NCBI GenBank assembly: GCA_963922205.1 | Contig: CAWUHX010000211.1 | Location: forward strand, 372,001-436,000 | Direction: 5' to 3' | Source: Romanomermis culicivorax | Taxonomy: Eukaryota; Nematoda; Enoplea; Mermithida; Mermithidae | Length of the DNA stretch: 64,000 nucleotides | Part shown: positions 1-12,530 of the stretch, one piece after another | Position numbering within the stretch: the first letter of the stretch is position 1 | Layout: each line of letters opens with the position of its first letter | The notes under the pieces: model-generated | Databases searched by the model: none | What the model was told of the DNA's origin: nothing | What the model saw: the letters and a program-made list of their open reading frames with translations, nothing else | Program-made: the position numbers and the translations under genes

Positions 1-2250
1 ACCGAGATCAGCAGTGCCATGCCACTCCAGACCCAGTGATTCCAGATCAGACTCCCCTGGGGGTGCAGCCATTGCAACAGTAGGCAATGCATTTTAGGCC
101 CCAAGATGTGGGTGTGCTGATAGTGCACCAACCAATGATTGCTATGGAACCCCATCAGGCAGGCCTGGCAAATCTGAATCCTGATGCCGAGGGGCCATGG
201 CCTCCAAACATAAAATGATCACTGCCAAAAGTCGAATTAGCAGGACCAAAACAGGATGTTGTTACGCCCAAAATTCGGGCCAATTTCAATGATTTGGACC
301 CCAAAACTGAACAACAACAGTTAGAGCAGATCTGACAAGAACAGGAGCAACTTCAGCAACTGGAAAGAGCTCCACAGATGTCTGATCAAGAATTGATGAT
401 GCAGCTCCACAAATTGAAAGGAACAGTCAAAGCATTGTTCATTATCATCGGTAACGCCACCACAGAGGACAACAAAAGGGAAGCCAAAAGTCCCCGGCAG
501 GAGTAGGATAGATAGGTTAGACCATGTAATAGGGGTGCAGAGAGAGACAACCATCTCTTAGCTGAAACATATGCAGGTGCAGGACCTAGTACTAGGCCAG
601 AAGTTGATGAAGGGCAAGGACAAAATTTTGATCCCAGAAGTTGGAGAGATCCAGCTAGGGAAGTTGGATTCAAGGGAATGGACCAATCAGTAGGCCAGCA
701 GAATCAGACCCAATTAGCTCAGCAGCATCCAACTTTAACAAGAGTGGACTATGATGGCAGAGGAAATATAGTTGATCCAAATACCCTTAGACCAGATCAA
801 CTGGCATGTTTTCCATATAGGGATTATAGATTTGATAGAGACAACGTACCATCAAATCAAGGAGGTGTACCACCTCAATGAGATCCAGATTGAATTATGT
901 TGTAGTCATTGAACTCTGATATGGATCCTATTCTTATGGCAGCATATGACCAGAGTGATATGCCAACAACTAATTTGGCACAAGAAATTGTTATAAGGAA
1001 TATAGTTAAAGGTGTGCTAGCCAGACTTTTAGATGAAGCTTTGGTAAATCAGCAAGTGCTTAGCTTCTTAACAGCACTAGAAGGGGAATTTTGTAGAGAT
1101 ACACCTGAATCAGCCACATATGAGCACTGCTGAAGCTTTCTAAGGGCAGGCCCAGGGCTGTTGCAAGTGACAACATGACCTATAGGGAGGCTTGGAAAGC
1201 CATAATTAATGTCTTTGCACTAGAGTGTAACCATGAAATGCTTACAAGGGAATTATTTGAAATTCAACAGAGACCCAAGGAACAGGCACTTGACTTTTTA
1301 AAAAGAGTCAGTATATTAGTGGAACTAGTAAAGGGAGATTTGGACTATTAGTCCAAGCAAAGACTGATTATTAACACATTTGTGTACAAAAGTGACCCCA
1401 TGTTTCAGTCTGAACTAAAAAACTCCAAATATACCTTCAGGACTTGGTATGATTTAGCTGTAGAAGTTCATGATATTGAATGTAGATATGAAAATGTCTT
1501 TCAAAGATATTGGCCGAAAGGTACTCAGCAGGATCCAATTGTCACCAACGAGGTAGCCATGCAGAGTGGGCAAGATCCTGAAATTGGGGTAGTCAGAAGA
1601 AATCAGTCAGAAGGTTTTCAACAGAGCTAGTGACAAAAGTTTTGGCAGTGGTATCAGAGTTTAGGTAATCAGTTACCAGCTCAAACCCAAAGGTCTGGAA
1701 GTGACTCACCTAAAATAAAGGAGATTCCAATTCCAGAAGCCCCTGGGGCTCAGACCAAAAAAGTAAGAAGGAGTCTCATCTGTTGAAGATTTCTAAAGAA
1801 ATGGTTTAATTGGTCAAACAATTCTATCAACTTCAGCCAAAGGTTGATTGTAAACAAACGGAAAATTGGTCTGATGTAGCCATACGTAGTACCAGCCAGG
1901 GAGGTCAAGTATCTTGAGATCCTATGAAGCCATGGTGTAAGTTTCAAAAGAACATAAAACATAATACTGCAGAATGCAGGACATTGTGAGTTCTGTCCGA
2001 ATGCAGGAGCAGAGGCAGAGCTAACTTCCCAACTTTTAACCAGGGAGGTTTCAACAATTTTGCTGGAGGTAATTACAGAGATAGAGTAGGTTACCCGGAT
2101 GCTAATTTTAATAGCAGAGGCAGAGGCTATTCTCCATATCAGTATAGCCACGAGAATTTTAAACAGAATTCTGATTACAATGAATTTCTGGAATTCAAAA
2201 GGCAGAAAGAAATGCAAAAGCAGTATCAGCAGATGCAGCAATTCTAACAA
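1..2250 (+). pseudogene. gag: Retroelement copy B: decayed gag
   Basis: Broken reading frames that together read as a retrotransposon Gag. Best pieces are 678-881 (hydrophilic, Gln-rich), 909-1133 (helical, capsid-like, with ARLLDEALVNQQ), then in shifted frames around 1200-1340 a stretch with ELFEIQQRPKEQALDFLKRV, and 1382-1630. About 1925-1980 reads PWCKFQKNIKHNTAECR, a zinc-knuckle-like C-x2-Q-x4-H-x4-C in which the usual first His is Gln. A Gly/Asn/Arg/Tyr-rich stretch follows (about 2030-2200). Frameshifts and in-frame stops are frequent, so it is a pseudogene. Gag would form the particle and package RNA. Its left end, including any 5' LTR, lies outside the window. The assignment to the same element as the rest of copy B rests on order and on the RT start downstream. 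Confidence 0.7.
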
Positions 2251-2339
2251 CAAGCTGCATTACAGCAACCTCAGCCAGTTCAAGCTATTATGGGAGCAAT
2301 TCAGACTCTGCATCAAGGTCAATTCACGAAAGGACAATT

Positions 2340-3255
2340 CAAGTGCAATTGTTGCTAGGCAATCACAAATGAACCTTTTTGTATGGGTAGATCAGAGAGT
2401 GAATTGCCCCAATGTGGTATTGAGCAGCATTCTTCAAATGAATGCTATTTCAGCTGATACTGTAGTACCAGCAGTTCAATTGATAAAGAGAGGCACACCA
2501 GCTAGTCCTCAGGAACAACAATTGCTGGATACCTATCCTGAGACTGCCCCATTCCATATTGAAGTCATAATAGGAGGATGTAAAACATTGGCTCTCATTG
2601 ACACAGGAGCTCAGTGCACAGTTATGTCAGCTGTTTCTGAAAGAAACTTTGGGGTCAGATTACACTGAGTATCCCAAGATATTAAATGCTACTGTACCTG
2701 ATGGTAGAACAGTCCAAGCCCATAGGTATATTCAATTTAGGATGCAAATCATCTGTGGACAGTTCCCTGTAAAAGCAATGGTGATCCCTGAAGTGGGTAA
2801 AAATCTGTTCATTGTGTGAACAGATTTTTTGGCTCATCCCCAAGTTGTAGCCATAACAGATTTTAGGAATACAACTATTACCCTCAACAACAGGAAACAA
2901 AGGATATATGTGATGCTGGAGCAGCTTCAAACAAATTTCGGAGAGGTCATGACCATGAGCACTGAGGAATTGATGATTTCTGCCATTGATCAATATCAAC
3001 CAAAGATTTGTCTCTTAAAGGTTTCGGTCTTTGTGGTAAGTTCCAATCAAGTCTACTTGCCTATTGGTACTGATATACTTCTTAAAGCAAAACTCTGGGA
3101 CAAGGTAGGTGAAAACTGCCTGAATGGGATCATAGTAGAATCTGGGGAATGTGAGAAAAATTTCCACATAGATAGTACCATAGTAGATGAGACTAAGAGT
3201 GATTTTGTAGTAATGGTATCTAATAGCAGAGGATCAGGATGCCATCTGAAGTGAA
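2340..3255 (+). pseudogene. Retroelement copy B: retroviral-type aspartic protease region
   Basis: A protease-like segment with the active-site motif ALIDTGAQCTVMS (about 2590-2630), the D-T-G-A signature of retropepsins, preceded by a beta-strand-like HIEVIIGGCKT. The frame shifts after 2660 and continues in 2598-2819 and 2829-3254, where YLPIGTDILLKAKLWD resembles the second half of a retroelement protease. Retropepsins act as dimers to cut Gag-Pol. At least two frameshifts/stops (near 2668 and 2818) make it inactive. It lies between the zinc-knuckle region and the RT start, the normal Ty3/gypsy order. Confidence 0.7.
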
Positions 3256-3334
3256 ATCAGATAATTGGCTATACTAATTCTGTGTTATGTGATGCCTCCA
3301 ACCAAGATCAAGGGAGGGGAAGATAGTTGAAGAA

Positions 3335-3798
3335 GTGGAGAAGCTGCAAATTTGTGCAGTCCAAGCTAAACCTGATTCAACTCAAACTGATGAGATAGAG
3401 TTCAGGGAAGCCTACTACAAGATGCTAGCTAAATCCAATATACCTTCTGATCAATTAGAACAAGCTTCAAAGTGTCTCACCAAATACAAAGACATAATTA
3501 GCTTGCCTAATGATCCGAAAACTACTACACCCTATTTCACCTGTAAAATAAATATATACGATGCAGCACCTGTGGCAAAGAGCTATAACAGGACTTCTAT
3601 TAATTTAAGGCCACATGTTTGTGAGCATGTGCATGATATACTCAAAAAGGGTGTTATAAAGAAATCAAAGTCCCCTTGGGCAGTGCCTTTATTTTTAGTC
3701 GGCAGAAAGGATGGTACCAAGAGACCAGTAGTAGACTTCAGGGGTATAGATGAGGTCACAAAAGATGACAAGTATCCCATTCCCAGAATGGATGATTA
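3335..3798 (+). pseudogene. pol: Retroelement copy B: reverse transcriptase N-terminal part
   Basis: An open stretch matching the start of a Ty3/gypsy RT: a spacer, then ILKKGVIKKSKSPWAVPLFL and GRKDGTKRPVVDFRGID (RT blocks 1-2) and KYPIPRMDD. The catalytic YxDD part is absent, because the homology stops at 3798 within two codons of PRMDD and the following DNA is pol sequence on the opposite strand. This is a rearrangement breakpoint rather than simple decay. Confidence 0.85.
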
Positions 3799-5741
3799 AA
3801 AAGATAATTTTTCTTCAATTGCCACTTTTCTGAGCTGCTTTATGAGTCTCTGATTGAATCTTTCAACCATACCATTTCCTTGAGGATGGTAAGCTGTTGT
3901 CTAAATCTTCTAACACTCTAATAACTTACAGATGTCTTTCATTAGATCTGAGGTGAAACAACCTTCACTATCACTGAGCAACCTTTGTGGAGTCACGTGT
4001 CTAAATACAATTGCTTGCAGAAAAATGTCTACAATGGTGTCAGCTGACTGATCAGGGATCAGTTCAGCTTCAACCCATTTCATAAAATAGTCCTGGAAGA
4101 CTATGACATACAGTTTCTTCTCACTTAATGGAGATATACCCACTATGTCCACTGATATTATGTCAAATGGACCTTCTGGAATTATTGGTATCAGTGGCCG
4201 AACTTCAGCATTTTGCGGATTAGCCATCTGGCAACTTGAACAAAATTTTATCCAATGCCTGACATCCTTTTCTATATCAGGCCACCAGAACCGTTTCTTG
4301 ATCATACCAAGAGTTTCTTGAACCCTTGATAAGTGGTTATAAGGCACTGTGGTACTGGAGCAAAGTATTGTCTCTAAGACAGGATGGAATGACCACTTGA
4401 TTGTCAGTTCCCTGTCTGGCTTCTCAGTATAATACTTTAATCTGAATGTAAAATACACTGTGATACTTGGTTGTCCCATTTGGACCCAATCTATCAAAAT
4501 AAGGTTTTAATATCTCATCTTTTCTCTGCAAGAGAGCCATGAGATCATTTCTATTTAACTTTTTTGGCAGCTCATCCTCTTTTGGGTCTGCCAAGCTAAA
4601 TTCCAGTTCCTTTTCCAGATATAACCAGGTTACTCCTTTTTCCTTACCTTTTGCCTGGTCACTCTCCTTTTCTTTTACCTGCCCCTGATAGCCATCAGGC
4701 TGAACTTGAGCCTGATCTTTCTTTTTGGCTTCTCTCACCATGCTCCTTGTAGTGATGGAATTTATCAAGTTTGCTGGGGAGCTAGAGTCTGGATCACACT
4801 CAGAATCTTCAGGATATATCTGGGTGAATCTCGAATTTGTATTGTCTTTGACTTTTCCAGATTTGATCCTCCCTTTTCAGCTCTGGATAGTATGGAGTAC
4901 CATCTTGAAGATTCCAATCTGTCAAAATTCTGAATCTCTAGAGCAAATTGAGATGCATTTCCTCAATTTTCTGTGCTTCCTGATCTATCAGATTGGACTC
5001 TTTTTATCCTCTGAGAACATGTGTTCTCATTTTGGCAGTATCTTCTCCATTTGATTGTCTGGTTCAATCATCCTTCAAAGGAAATCTGCCATAGCATTCT
5101 GTTTACCAGGCACATACTCTAGTTTATGATTGAACTGCGGAACAAATGAATACCATCTCTTCAGCTAACCATTGGTCATGGCATATACCTTCAATGAGAG
5201 CAAAGGCTTTTGATCTGTTCTTATGTTCTACTAGATAGTGCTTGTATAACTCTAAATCATTGACTGTGGGCAGACATTCTCTCTCCATGGATGACCATTT
5301 CTTTTCCTCCTCTTTTAAAATTCTGCTATTGTAAGCTATTACCCAGTGGACCGACTTGGTCTCCTGCTAAAGAACTGCTCCCAGTGCTGTTCTACTGGTA
5401 TCCATCTGAACCACAAAATCCACAGACCCATCCAAAACCAGGTACCACAGAAACAGCACTGACAAGAATGCATCCTTTAGGCTTTGAAAAGCCTGATGAT
5501 GAAACTCTGTTATTTCCCAAACACAGATTTTTGTGGTTAACATGTACAATGGTTCTGCCAGTCTACCTAGGATTGGTAAAAACTTCTTGATCCACTGCAG
5601 CATTCCTAAGAACCTTTGGAGTTTTTTCTTAGATTCTGGGAATGGAAACTCTTTTATCGCTTTGACTTTCTTCCAATCTTGAGGAACTCCATCTGAAATT
5701 AAGATATGTCCTAAAAAATGGACTCTATCTGGAAGGAATTA
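3799..5741 (-). pseudogene. pol: Retroelement copy B: RT end, RNase H and most of integrase, inverted
   Basis: Read on the minus strand from 5741: the end of RT (FLGHILISDGVPQDW, then RFLGMLQWIKKFLPILGRL), RNase H (VVQMDTSRTALGAVL, about 5370-5400, with Asp-Thr where copy A has TDAS), a charged linker (4424-4768), then integrase. The integrase zinc finger ends in FCSSCQMANP (about 4215-4260). The core has SVDIVGIS and LLSDSEGCF (SDNG in copy A). It ends near 3799 just after the AYHPQGNGM-type region. Stops and shifts break it. The missing integrase C-terminus is at 7640-8040, still on minus, so an inversion or recombination split pol. Confidence 0.85.
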
Positions 5742-7145
5742 ACAGCACAAATCTGAATCCATTCTGCCATGCGTATACCCCAATTTTTAACTGGTTTTGG
5801 GGTTCCGATGGCGGTAACATTGCTGTGAGTTCCAAATAATAAGCCAGGTGGCTACCTGACTTCCAGGAGATGTGTATTAATGCTTCCTGGCCATCTCTAC
5901 TATAACTATTAAGGAATTTAAAGCTTAATAATTGCAGCATTTACAAATTGCACTCTGCTCTAGAATGAGGCCATGCCAAATGATAGGCCAAGAGCTTAAA
6001 CTTACAATTTGCTCTAACTCTGTGAAGTTTTGCTCATCCAATACCTTTGATATTTTTGCAAGGTTTAAAGTATAGTAATTATCCTTATATGTTATCTTAT
6101 GGCCTTCAATGCAGACTGGGTAGTGAGTGTTACTAGAGAATGCTTTCTGCAGTATTTGTTTAGGCTTCCTGGCTTGGTGCCAGTAGAGCTTTGCATTCTC
6201 GTATAACATCAATGATATTTTAGGGTCTAAATCCCAATAAAACTTACGGTTCCTGAGATTTTCCAGTATATCCACACTGATATTATCCCAGTCTGGAATT
6301 TGAACATCTTGTATATCCTCGGGATTGCTGTCCTGTTTGTAGCATTAATTTTGAGTGGCTCACTGTCCCTTGGGATCAATGGATAGAATCCCCTCAGCGG
6401 GAGGACATCACATCTTCTGGCAGGATTGCACTCGGAAGCTGCTGTACAATATGCTCTTTCAATATGCTCTTTCTTTCTTTCATAGATATTTCTGGTAAAA
6501 ATGAAAGGCAATCATATTGATTTGTTTGGGTTCCATTCTCTCATGGCCAAAGTTTTGCATTTGCATCAGCCAGTAATCAGCCATGCGGTAATGGATTGCC
6601 CCAAACATAACTAGTAAAGAATAGTACACATCTAGAACTGCATACCTCACCTCTTCTGGTAACATAGCTCTCTTGGCAAACTGATCATGGTTTGCCCAAA
6701 GCTGCTTAAAATTAAAGGGGCTGAAACCAAGGTTCTAGGTTTCCCTTAGAGGTCTAACTCTCACCAATAGCAGGTCTGTTTCCAAATTAGGAAATCCCTG
6801 ATTGGCTCTGAGTTTCTAATTCTCGGTACTCCTATTTTTTGTCCCCTCTATTTTCTAACCTCCTCTGCCATTATATTTGGGGCCACGAATTGGTCTTCTA
6901 ATGACTTCTGGGCATATCCTGCAATTTCCAAAAATGTTCAATAAAATAAGTTGGAAACTTACCATCAATAAAGAAGAAACAGTTATCTTGCTGTTCCTGT
7001 GGCTTGCTGAACCCTACATGGTGCTCTCTATGCAACCACTCAAGCATTGGAGCTTGTTGGCAGTTCGGTGCATCTTTTCCAATTTTCTTTGGGAAATTTT
7101 TTTCTTTCGAATAAGTTAATTTGAAAATTTTTAAAAATTCTGCAT
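5742..7145 (-). pseudogene. Retroelement copy B: ORF3 N-terminal region, left arm of palindrome
   Basis: Minus-strand homologue of the ORF3 in copy A. It contains the short 5' exon (about 6963-7080, ending FFFIDG before GTAAGT), a 44-bp intron-like gap (6919-6962), exonuclease motif III RYAVLDVYYSLLV (about 6610-6650, fitting YxxxD), and a segment matching ORF3 residues downstream of the exonuclease (SLMLYENAKLYW, 6150-6200). Exonuclease motifs I and II are missing: only about 260 bp separate the intron-like gap from motif III, against about 710 in copy A. The same sequence is repeated inverted at 8072-9822. Confidence 0.75.
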
Positions 7146-7639
7146 GCTGAAAAAGTATAATTTAGCGATTTTTTGCTAATTTCTTTTATATATAAGATCT
7201 GGGGAAATTTTCTCCTTCTTTCCATAGGAAATATAGAATTCTGATATGTGGAGGCAGCAGTAATTACTTTAGAAAAATTATAATATTGGAAATTATTATT
7301 TTTGAAAAAGTGGGAAAACTCTTGGGTAGTCGTCACTTTGGTTTAAAATTCTGCAGAATTTTTTCCAAAGTCTGAAACATATGGAAAAATTTACAAAGTT
7401 AATATGAATAATACATAAATGCAATAAATATTACAAGATTTTACAAAATAATCTTAAAACAAGTACCTACATGCATGAGATATATACACAAATTCTGCAC
7501 AGAATTGTGCAGCATTTGGCCCTGAGCAAAATTTTACAATGAATTGACTTGATTTGGCACTCCAGTTGTAAATGTATGCACCATATTGGTAGTTGACTGG
7601 TTTTCTTTGTGTGGTATGTCCTGATTGTCTCATGCTATT

Positions 7640-8040
7640 CACAGAAAGACCCTAGTGATCTCATTACAAAAATATTACAACCTGCTGATTGAAACAACTT
7701 GGCGATTTAATGGGTTGTCCCAATGAATAATAGTGACAACATTCTCCACTACTTGGGGAATGTCAGAAAGGATGAACAGACCAGACCATGGAAGTCCTAA
7801 CTTCTTCTGCTTATCTACTTTTAGGAGAACCCAGTCCTTTTCTTGGAACTTTTGTTCCTTAAACTTTTAATCAAAGTATTTCTTCAATTTTTCGGCAGCA
7901 CTCTGGATATTTTTTACAATATACTCATAAAAGTTGACTAAATGATTTGTCAACACAAATTTGTATGCCTCTGCATTAACATTTTGCATTACAATATTGT
8001 ATGCTTTCAACAAGTTTAACCTGAATGTTGCCTCATGCCT
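7640..8040 (-). pseudogene. pol: Retroelement copy B: integrase C-terminal (GPY/F) piece
   Basis: Minus-strand reading gives NIVMQNVNAEAYKFVLT, then DWVLLKVDKQKKLGLPW and RQVVSISRL, matching the integrase C-terminal region of copy A at 61860-62220. The GPY/F-type core is degraded (GLPWSGLF). It abuts the ORF3 5' exon on the same strand, as in copies A and C, which confirms the pol-to-ORF3 order. Confidence 0.8.
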
Positions 8041-8071
8041 ATAATGCTATGCCCCATGCAGCAAGAGGGCA

Positions 8072-11000
8072 GGATTCAGAATTTTTAAAAATTTTCAATT
8101 TATCTTATTTAAAAGGAAGAAACTTTCCAAAGAAAATGGGAAAAGGCACGGGGAACCCCCAACAAGCTCTGATGCGCAAGTGGTTCCATACAGAGCACCA
8201 CATAGAGTTGGGCAAGCCACAGGAATGGCAAGATAACTGTTTCTTCTTTATTGATGGTAAGTTTCCAACTTATTTTATTGAATATTTTTGGAAATTGCAG
8301 GATATGCCCAGAAGTCACTGGGAGACTAATTCGTGGCCCCATAATTGAGGGCAGACAACCTGAGAAATTAGAGGGGACAAAAAATAGAAGTACTGAGAAT
8401 CAGAAACTCAGAGACAATCAGGGATTTCCTCATTTGGAAATAGACCTGCTATATGCGAGAGTTGGGCCTTTCAAGGGAAACCTAGAACCTTAAGTTCAGC
8501 CCGTTAAATTTTAAGCTGTCAAAATTTTAACGAAAATTAATTATTTTCGAATCAAAAAAATCATTTTTCAGAATCAAATATCATAAAAATTATAAATCTT
8601 GAGCAGTATAAGAATTGTAAATACTGAGCACCATAAATAGAGCATAGTTGATTGCTCAAGCAGCTGCTCAGAGATTGGAACTGATTCAAATGGTGGACAA
8701 TTGGATCAGGTCTACCCTCCTCAACATATAGAGGTGACAAGGGTAAGATTTTAGATGTGTGCTATTCTTTACTATCTAGATGCGTACTAGATGTCTACTG
8801 TCTTTAGATGTTTACTATCTAGATGCATACTATTCTTTACTAGTTATGTTTGGGGCAATCCATTACGGCATGGCTGATTACTGGCTGATGCAAATGCAAT
8901 ACTTTGGCCATGAGAGAATGGAATCCTAACAAATCAATATGATTGCCCTCCATTTTCACCAGCAATATCTAACCATTCTGGGGCAAATTAATTGCGAAAT
9001 GGGACTAGGGTCTCAAGCGATGGGAACTGATCAGGTACAGCCCAATATGGTGCACCATATGATGGGATGTAAAATGTACAATCGGTGAACTGTACAAAGG
9101 CAGGAAAATGAAAGAGCATTTTATACAGCAGCTTCCGAGTGCAATCCTGCCAGAGGATGTGACATCCCCCTGCTGAGGGGATTCTATCAATTGATCCCAA
9201 ACGACAGTGAGCCACTCAAAATTATGGCTACAAACAGGACAGCAATCCCGAGGATATACAAGATGTTCAAATTCCAGACTGGGATAATATCAGTGTGGAT
9301 ATACTGGAAAATCTCAAGAACCGTAAGTTTTATTGGGCTTAGACCATAAAATATCATTGATCATATACTAGAATGCTAAGCTCTACTGGCACCAAGCCAG
9401 GAAGCCTAAACAAATACTGCAGAAAGCATTCTCTAGTAACACTCACTACCCAGTCTGCATTGAAGGCCATAAGATAACATATAAGGATAATTACTATACT
9501 TTAAACCTTGCAAAAATATCAAAGGTATTGGATGAGCAAAACTTCACAGAGTTAGAGCAAATTGTAAGTTTAAGCTCTTGGCCTATCATTTGGCATGGCC
9601 TCATTCTAGAGCAGAGTGCAATTTGTAAATGCTGCAATTATTAAGCTTTAAATTCCTTAATAGTTATAGTAGAGATGGCCAGGAAGCATTAATACACATC
9701 TCCTGGAAGTCAGGTGACTGCCTGGCTTATTATTTGGAACTGGCACAATGCCATTGGAACCCCAAAACCTGTTAAAAATTGGGGTATATGCATGGCAGAA
9801 CTGATTCAGATTTGTGCTGTTATGATTCAGAGAATCAGAAACAGAACTTGAAATTGGGGAATGTAAATCCATTTTGAGGGAGGATGCCTATAAGGTAAAT
9901 CTGTATTATTATGTATTTTGTACTATTTAGGCTTGGAGACTTTGACGCCTGGATTGATGTACCCAATGATGGTAGATGCTAATCCAATGGATTACCTCAC
10001 AGCATACACACCGCGCAACTCACTCTTAATCAGACCAGAATTCATAACCAACAGTTTCTGGGAGAGAACTTAGCCTCCAATATGCCTGGGTATACCTTGA
10101 CATACACCCCAGCTGGTGAGTTAGTCTCAAAAGTGCCATTAAATTGTCCATCCACATCCCAGACAGTGCAAGCTGGAGGGTCAGGATGGGTAAAGACTTA
10201 GCAGCAGGCACCTCTGCTGGTGGTCAAAATACAACAGCCAGCAGTTGCCACCACAGCTACACAAGCAGCTGCAGTCATGGTGGTTGCCCCCCCCCCCAAG
10301 TGCAACCAGTGGCAGCGCACCAGGTTGCAGTAACTCAACCTCAAACATTGGCAGAGATAGAACAAATGGTAGTCACCATAATGCAATCTGTGTCTCCAGC
10401 TCCAGCTGTTTTGCCAGCTAAAGTTAAACAGCTCTTGCTGAAGATAGGGGCTTCAGACTCCGAGTCTAGCTCAGAGGACGGGGAAGGTGAAATTTTAGAA
10501 GCTGTGAGCTAGACATAGGAAGATAAAGACTCCATGCAGGCTAAAATTCAGCAACAAGAAATAGAGGAGGAAGAAGTTCGAACCCTAATAGATAAAACAT
10601 CTGCTAAAATGTCAGGAATAGATGTTAGACTGGATAAAATGCAGGAAACATCACAGGAAATTGCTGTCCAATCTAAGGAACCCAAAGCTCATGACCTACA
10701 AGCAAAATTCAAGACCCTTGAGACCAAAATTCATGAGCAGAAACACCTGATGCAGCAGGAATTCCTGTGCCAGCAGACAATACAGAAAAAGTTGAAGGAG
10801 CAGTCATATTCTGATGATGGCTCTGATTCAGCTGTTGCAGCTACAGACTCAATGAAAATGTGTAGACTTCATGAAGAAGGAATCCAAGGAGTTTTTCTCC
10901 TGAGAGAGTCCAACAAATGATGGCCGAAGATATGTCCGAAAGATTTATTTGGCAATTAGCTAAAGAAAAGTTGAAGTGCCATGTTCGCCTCAACAAAGTG

Positions 11001-12530
11001 TGTCAGCATAGACAAGTGGCCCAACGGCAGCCAGCAGGAATGCCTGCAGCCAGTTCGGAAAATGACGCTTGTGACATGGCTGGAGAGAGGATGACCCCAG
11101 ATGCCACGAAGACTATAAAGTCACAATCAGAGACCTCCAGAAGTCGAATGAAGTCTGATATGCCTACCACACTTGCTGCAACTTATTCTCAGAGGCAGAG
11201 GGTATCAAAAACTGGTGGAGAGGTGAGTACTAAATCTGGTGAATCTACTTCAGTCCCAACAAGCTCTACCCCCACTTACAAGAAATTTTATAGTGAACAG
11301 GTGGGAAGCGTGTTGGTTAAGCCCAATTGTGAATCAGAGGAAAAACTAATCAAAAATGTCAAACCCAATGTAGTTGCTAGACTGTCAGGGGAAGCAAATC
11401 AGTGTGTCACTTCTGGTCAATTATCGGAGACTCTGATTAACTATTGGGAATGGCAAAGGGAACAAAGGCAAATGATCAGCCCTATCTCTTTTGAAAATCC
11501 AGAGGTGGCCAATTATTTTGCCTTTGACCGCCAAGAATGGCAGATAATTTATAAAATGGTCAATGATGCCATAGCCGAAATTTATGATAATTACCACCAG
11601 AAATTCCAAATGCAGGGTGGTTTCATGTTTGAGCGAGAACTCATACCTGAAGATATTTGGAAATGGATTATTTTAACACTCATTCCAGGTGGCTTCAAGA
11701 GTAAGATGCTTCATACCTCTTTATGGTCATCAGGTACGTGACCCTGATGATATTTTTACGGTTGGATTTGGCCCTGATCACGCCCACAGCCATTGGTAGA
11801 TGGTATGTGCAGGCGTGCTTGTTTGCAAACTGACAACTGGTCATCAAAGCCCAGGGAAACAGAGTAGATGAGTACTACATTGCAGCTTTTAATCAGTCCA
11901 TTTTAGGGGTTCACAAAGGTTAAACCAAATGGGTGTGAAGTGGAAGGCACTGGATGATGACTGAGTGCAACCAGGTAAGTTTCAACGCACAGAGATCAAG
12001 AGCCCTGGTACGTTTAAAGTGCCCAAGCTTTCACCCCCTAAAAAACAACAGCTGTGAATGCAAAAATCGTCAAGCTCCACCAGCCAGAGGTTATATGTAA
12101 AGCCTCCTAGTTCTTCCTACAAAAGCCTACTTTCAAAATCTCAATCAACATCATCTAAATCTCTAAATTCAACTTTTCAGCAACCAAATCAACAATATAG
12201 CGGCTCCACAAACAGCAGATGGGCGCAGAGGCAGCAGGAGATAGATGATGCATTCTCAAACCCTGCTTCCTACTGAGGTAGACCAGGGTATGTGGAGGCC
12301 AAGTCAGAGGAGGTTTCCAAGGATGCACTCCATGACCCTACAGAGGCCGAGGAAATTGGCAATGCCAAAACCAAGACCTGGATGCACAATTTTACAATCT
12401 GAATTTCGAACCACTTGGTAGTTGTGATTGGAACCAAGGAGGTCAAAATCAAGGCCAAGACAGAGGTCAGACCCGAGGCCAAGGTGAGGCTATAGAGGGG
12501 GCGGGCAGCAGCAGTAAACAGCTGCATTAT
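8072..12530 (+). pseudogene. Retroelement copy B: ORF3 (exonuclease motif III to RGG tail)
   Basis: Plus-strand decayed ORF3, colinear with copy A. It has the 5' exon ending FFFIDG and GTAAGT (8256/8257), an acceptor at 8300, motif-III remnants near 8760-8850, the LYENAKLYW-like region (9300-9640), and a Pro/Thr/Ala/Gln-rich linker (10144-10512) with an acidic [13 protein letters not shown] patch. A coiled coil follows (10534-10800, EIEEEEVRTLIDK), then a basic region, the conserved C-terminal module (11400-11700: [42 protein letters not shown]) and an Arg/Gly-rich end. Stops interrupt it at several points. Confidence 0.75.

Larger units (their letters stand above)
5742..9822. repeat. Large imperfect palindrome within copy B
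   Basis: The left arm 5742-7145 is the reverse complement of 8072-9822. For example, 5941-6000 matches 9580-9640 almost perfectly, and 6880-7080 matches 8110-8340. The right arm has an extra ~330 bp (about 8509-8838) that includes local duplications of the motif-III codons. The spacer 7146-8071 holds the integrase C-terminus on minus. The inner homology limit is near the shared GAATTTTTAAAAATTTTCAA and the outer limit near GATTTGTGCTGTTA. Confidence 0.9.
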
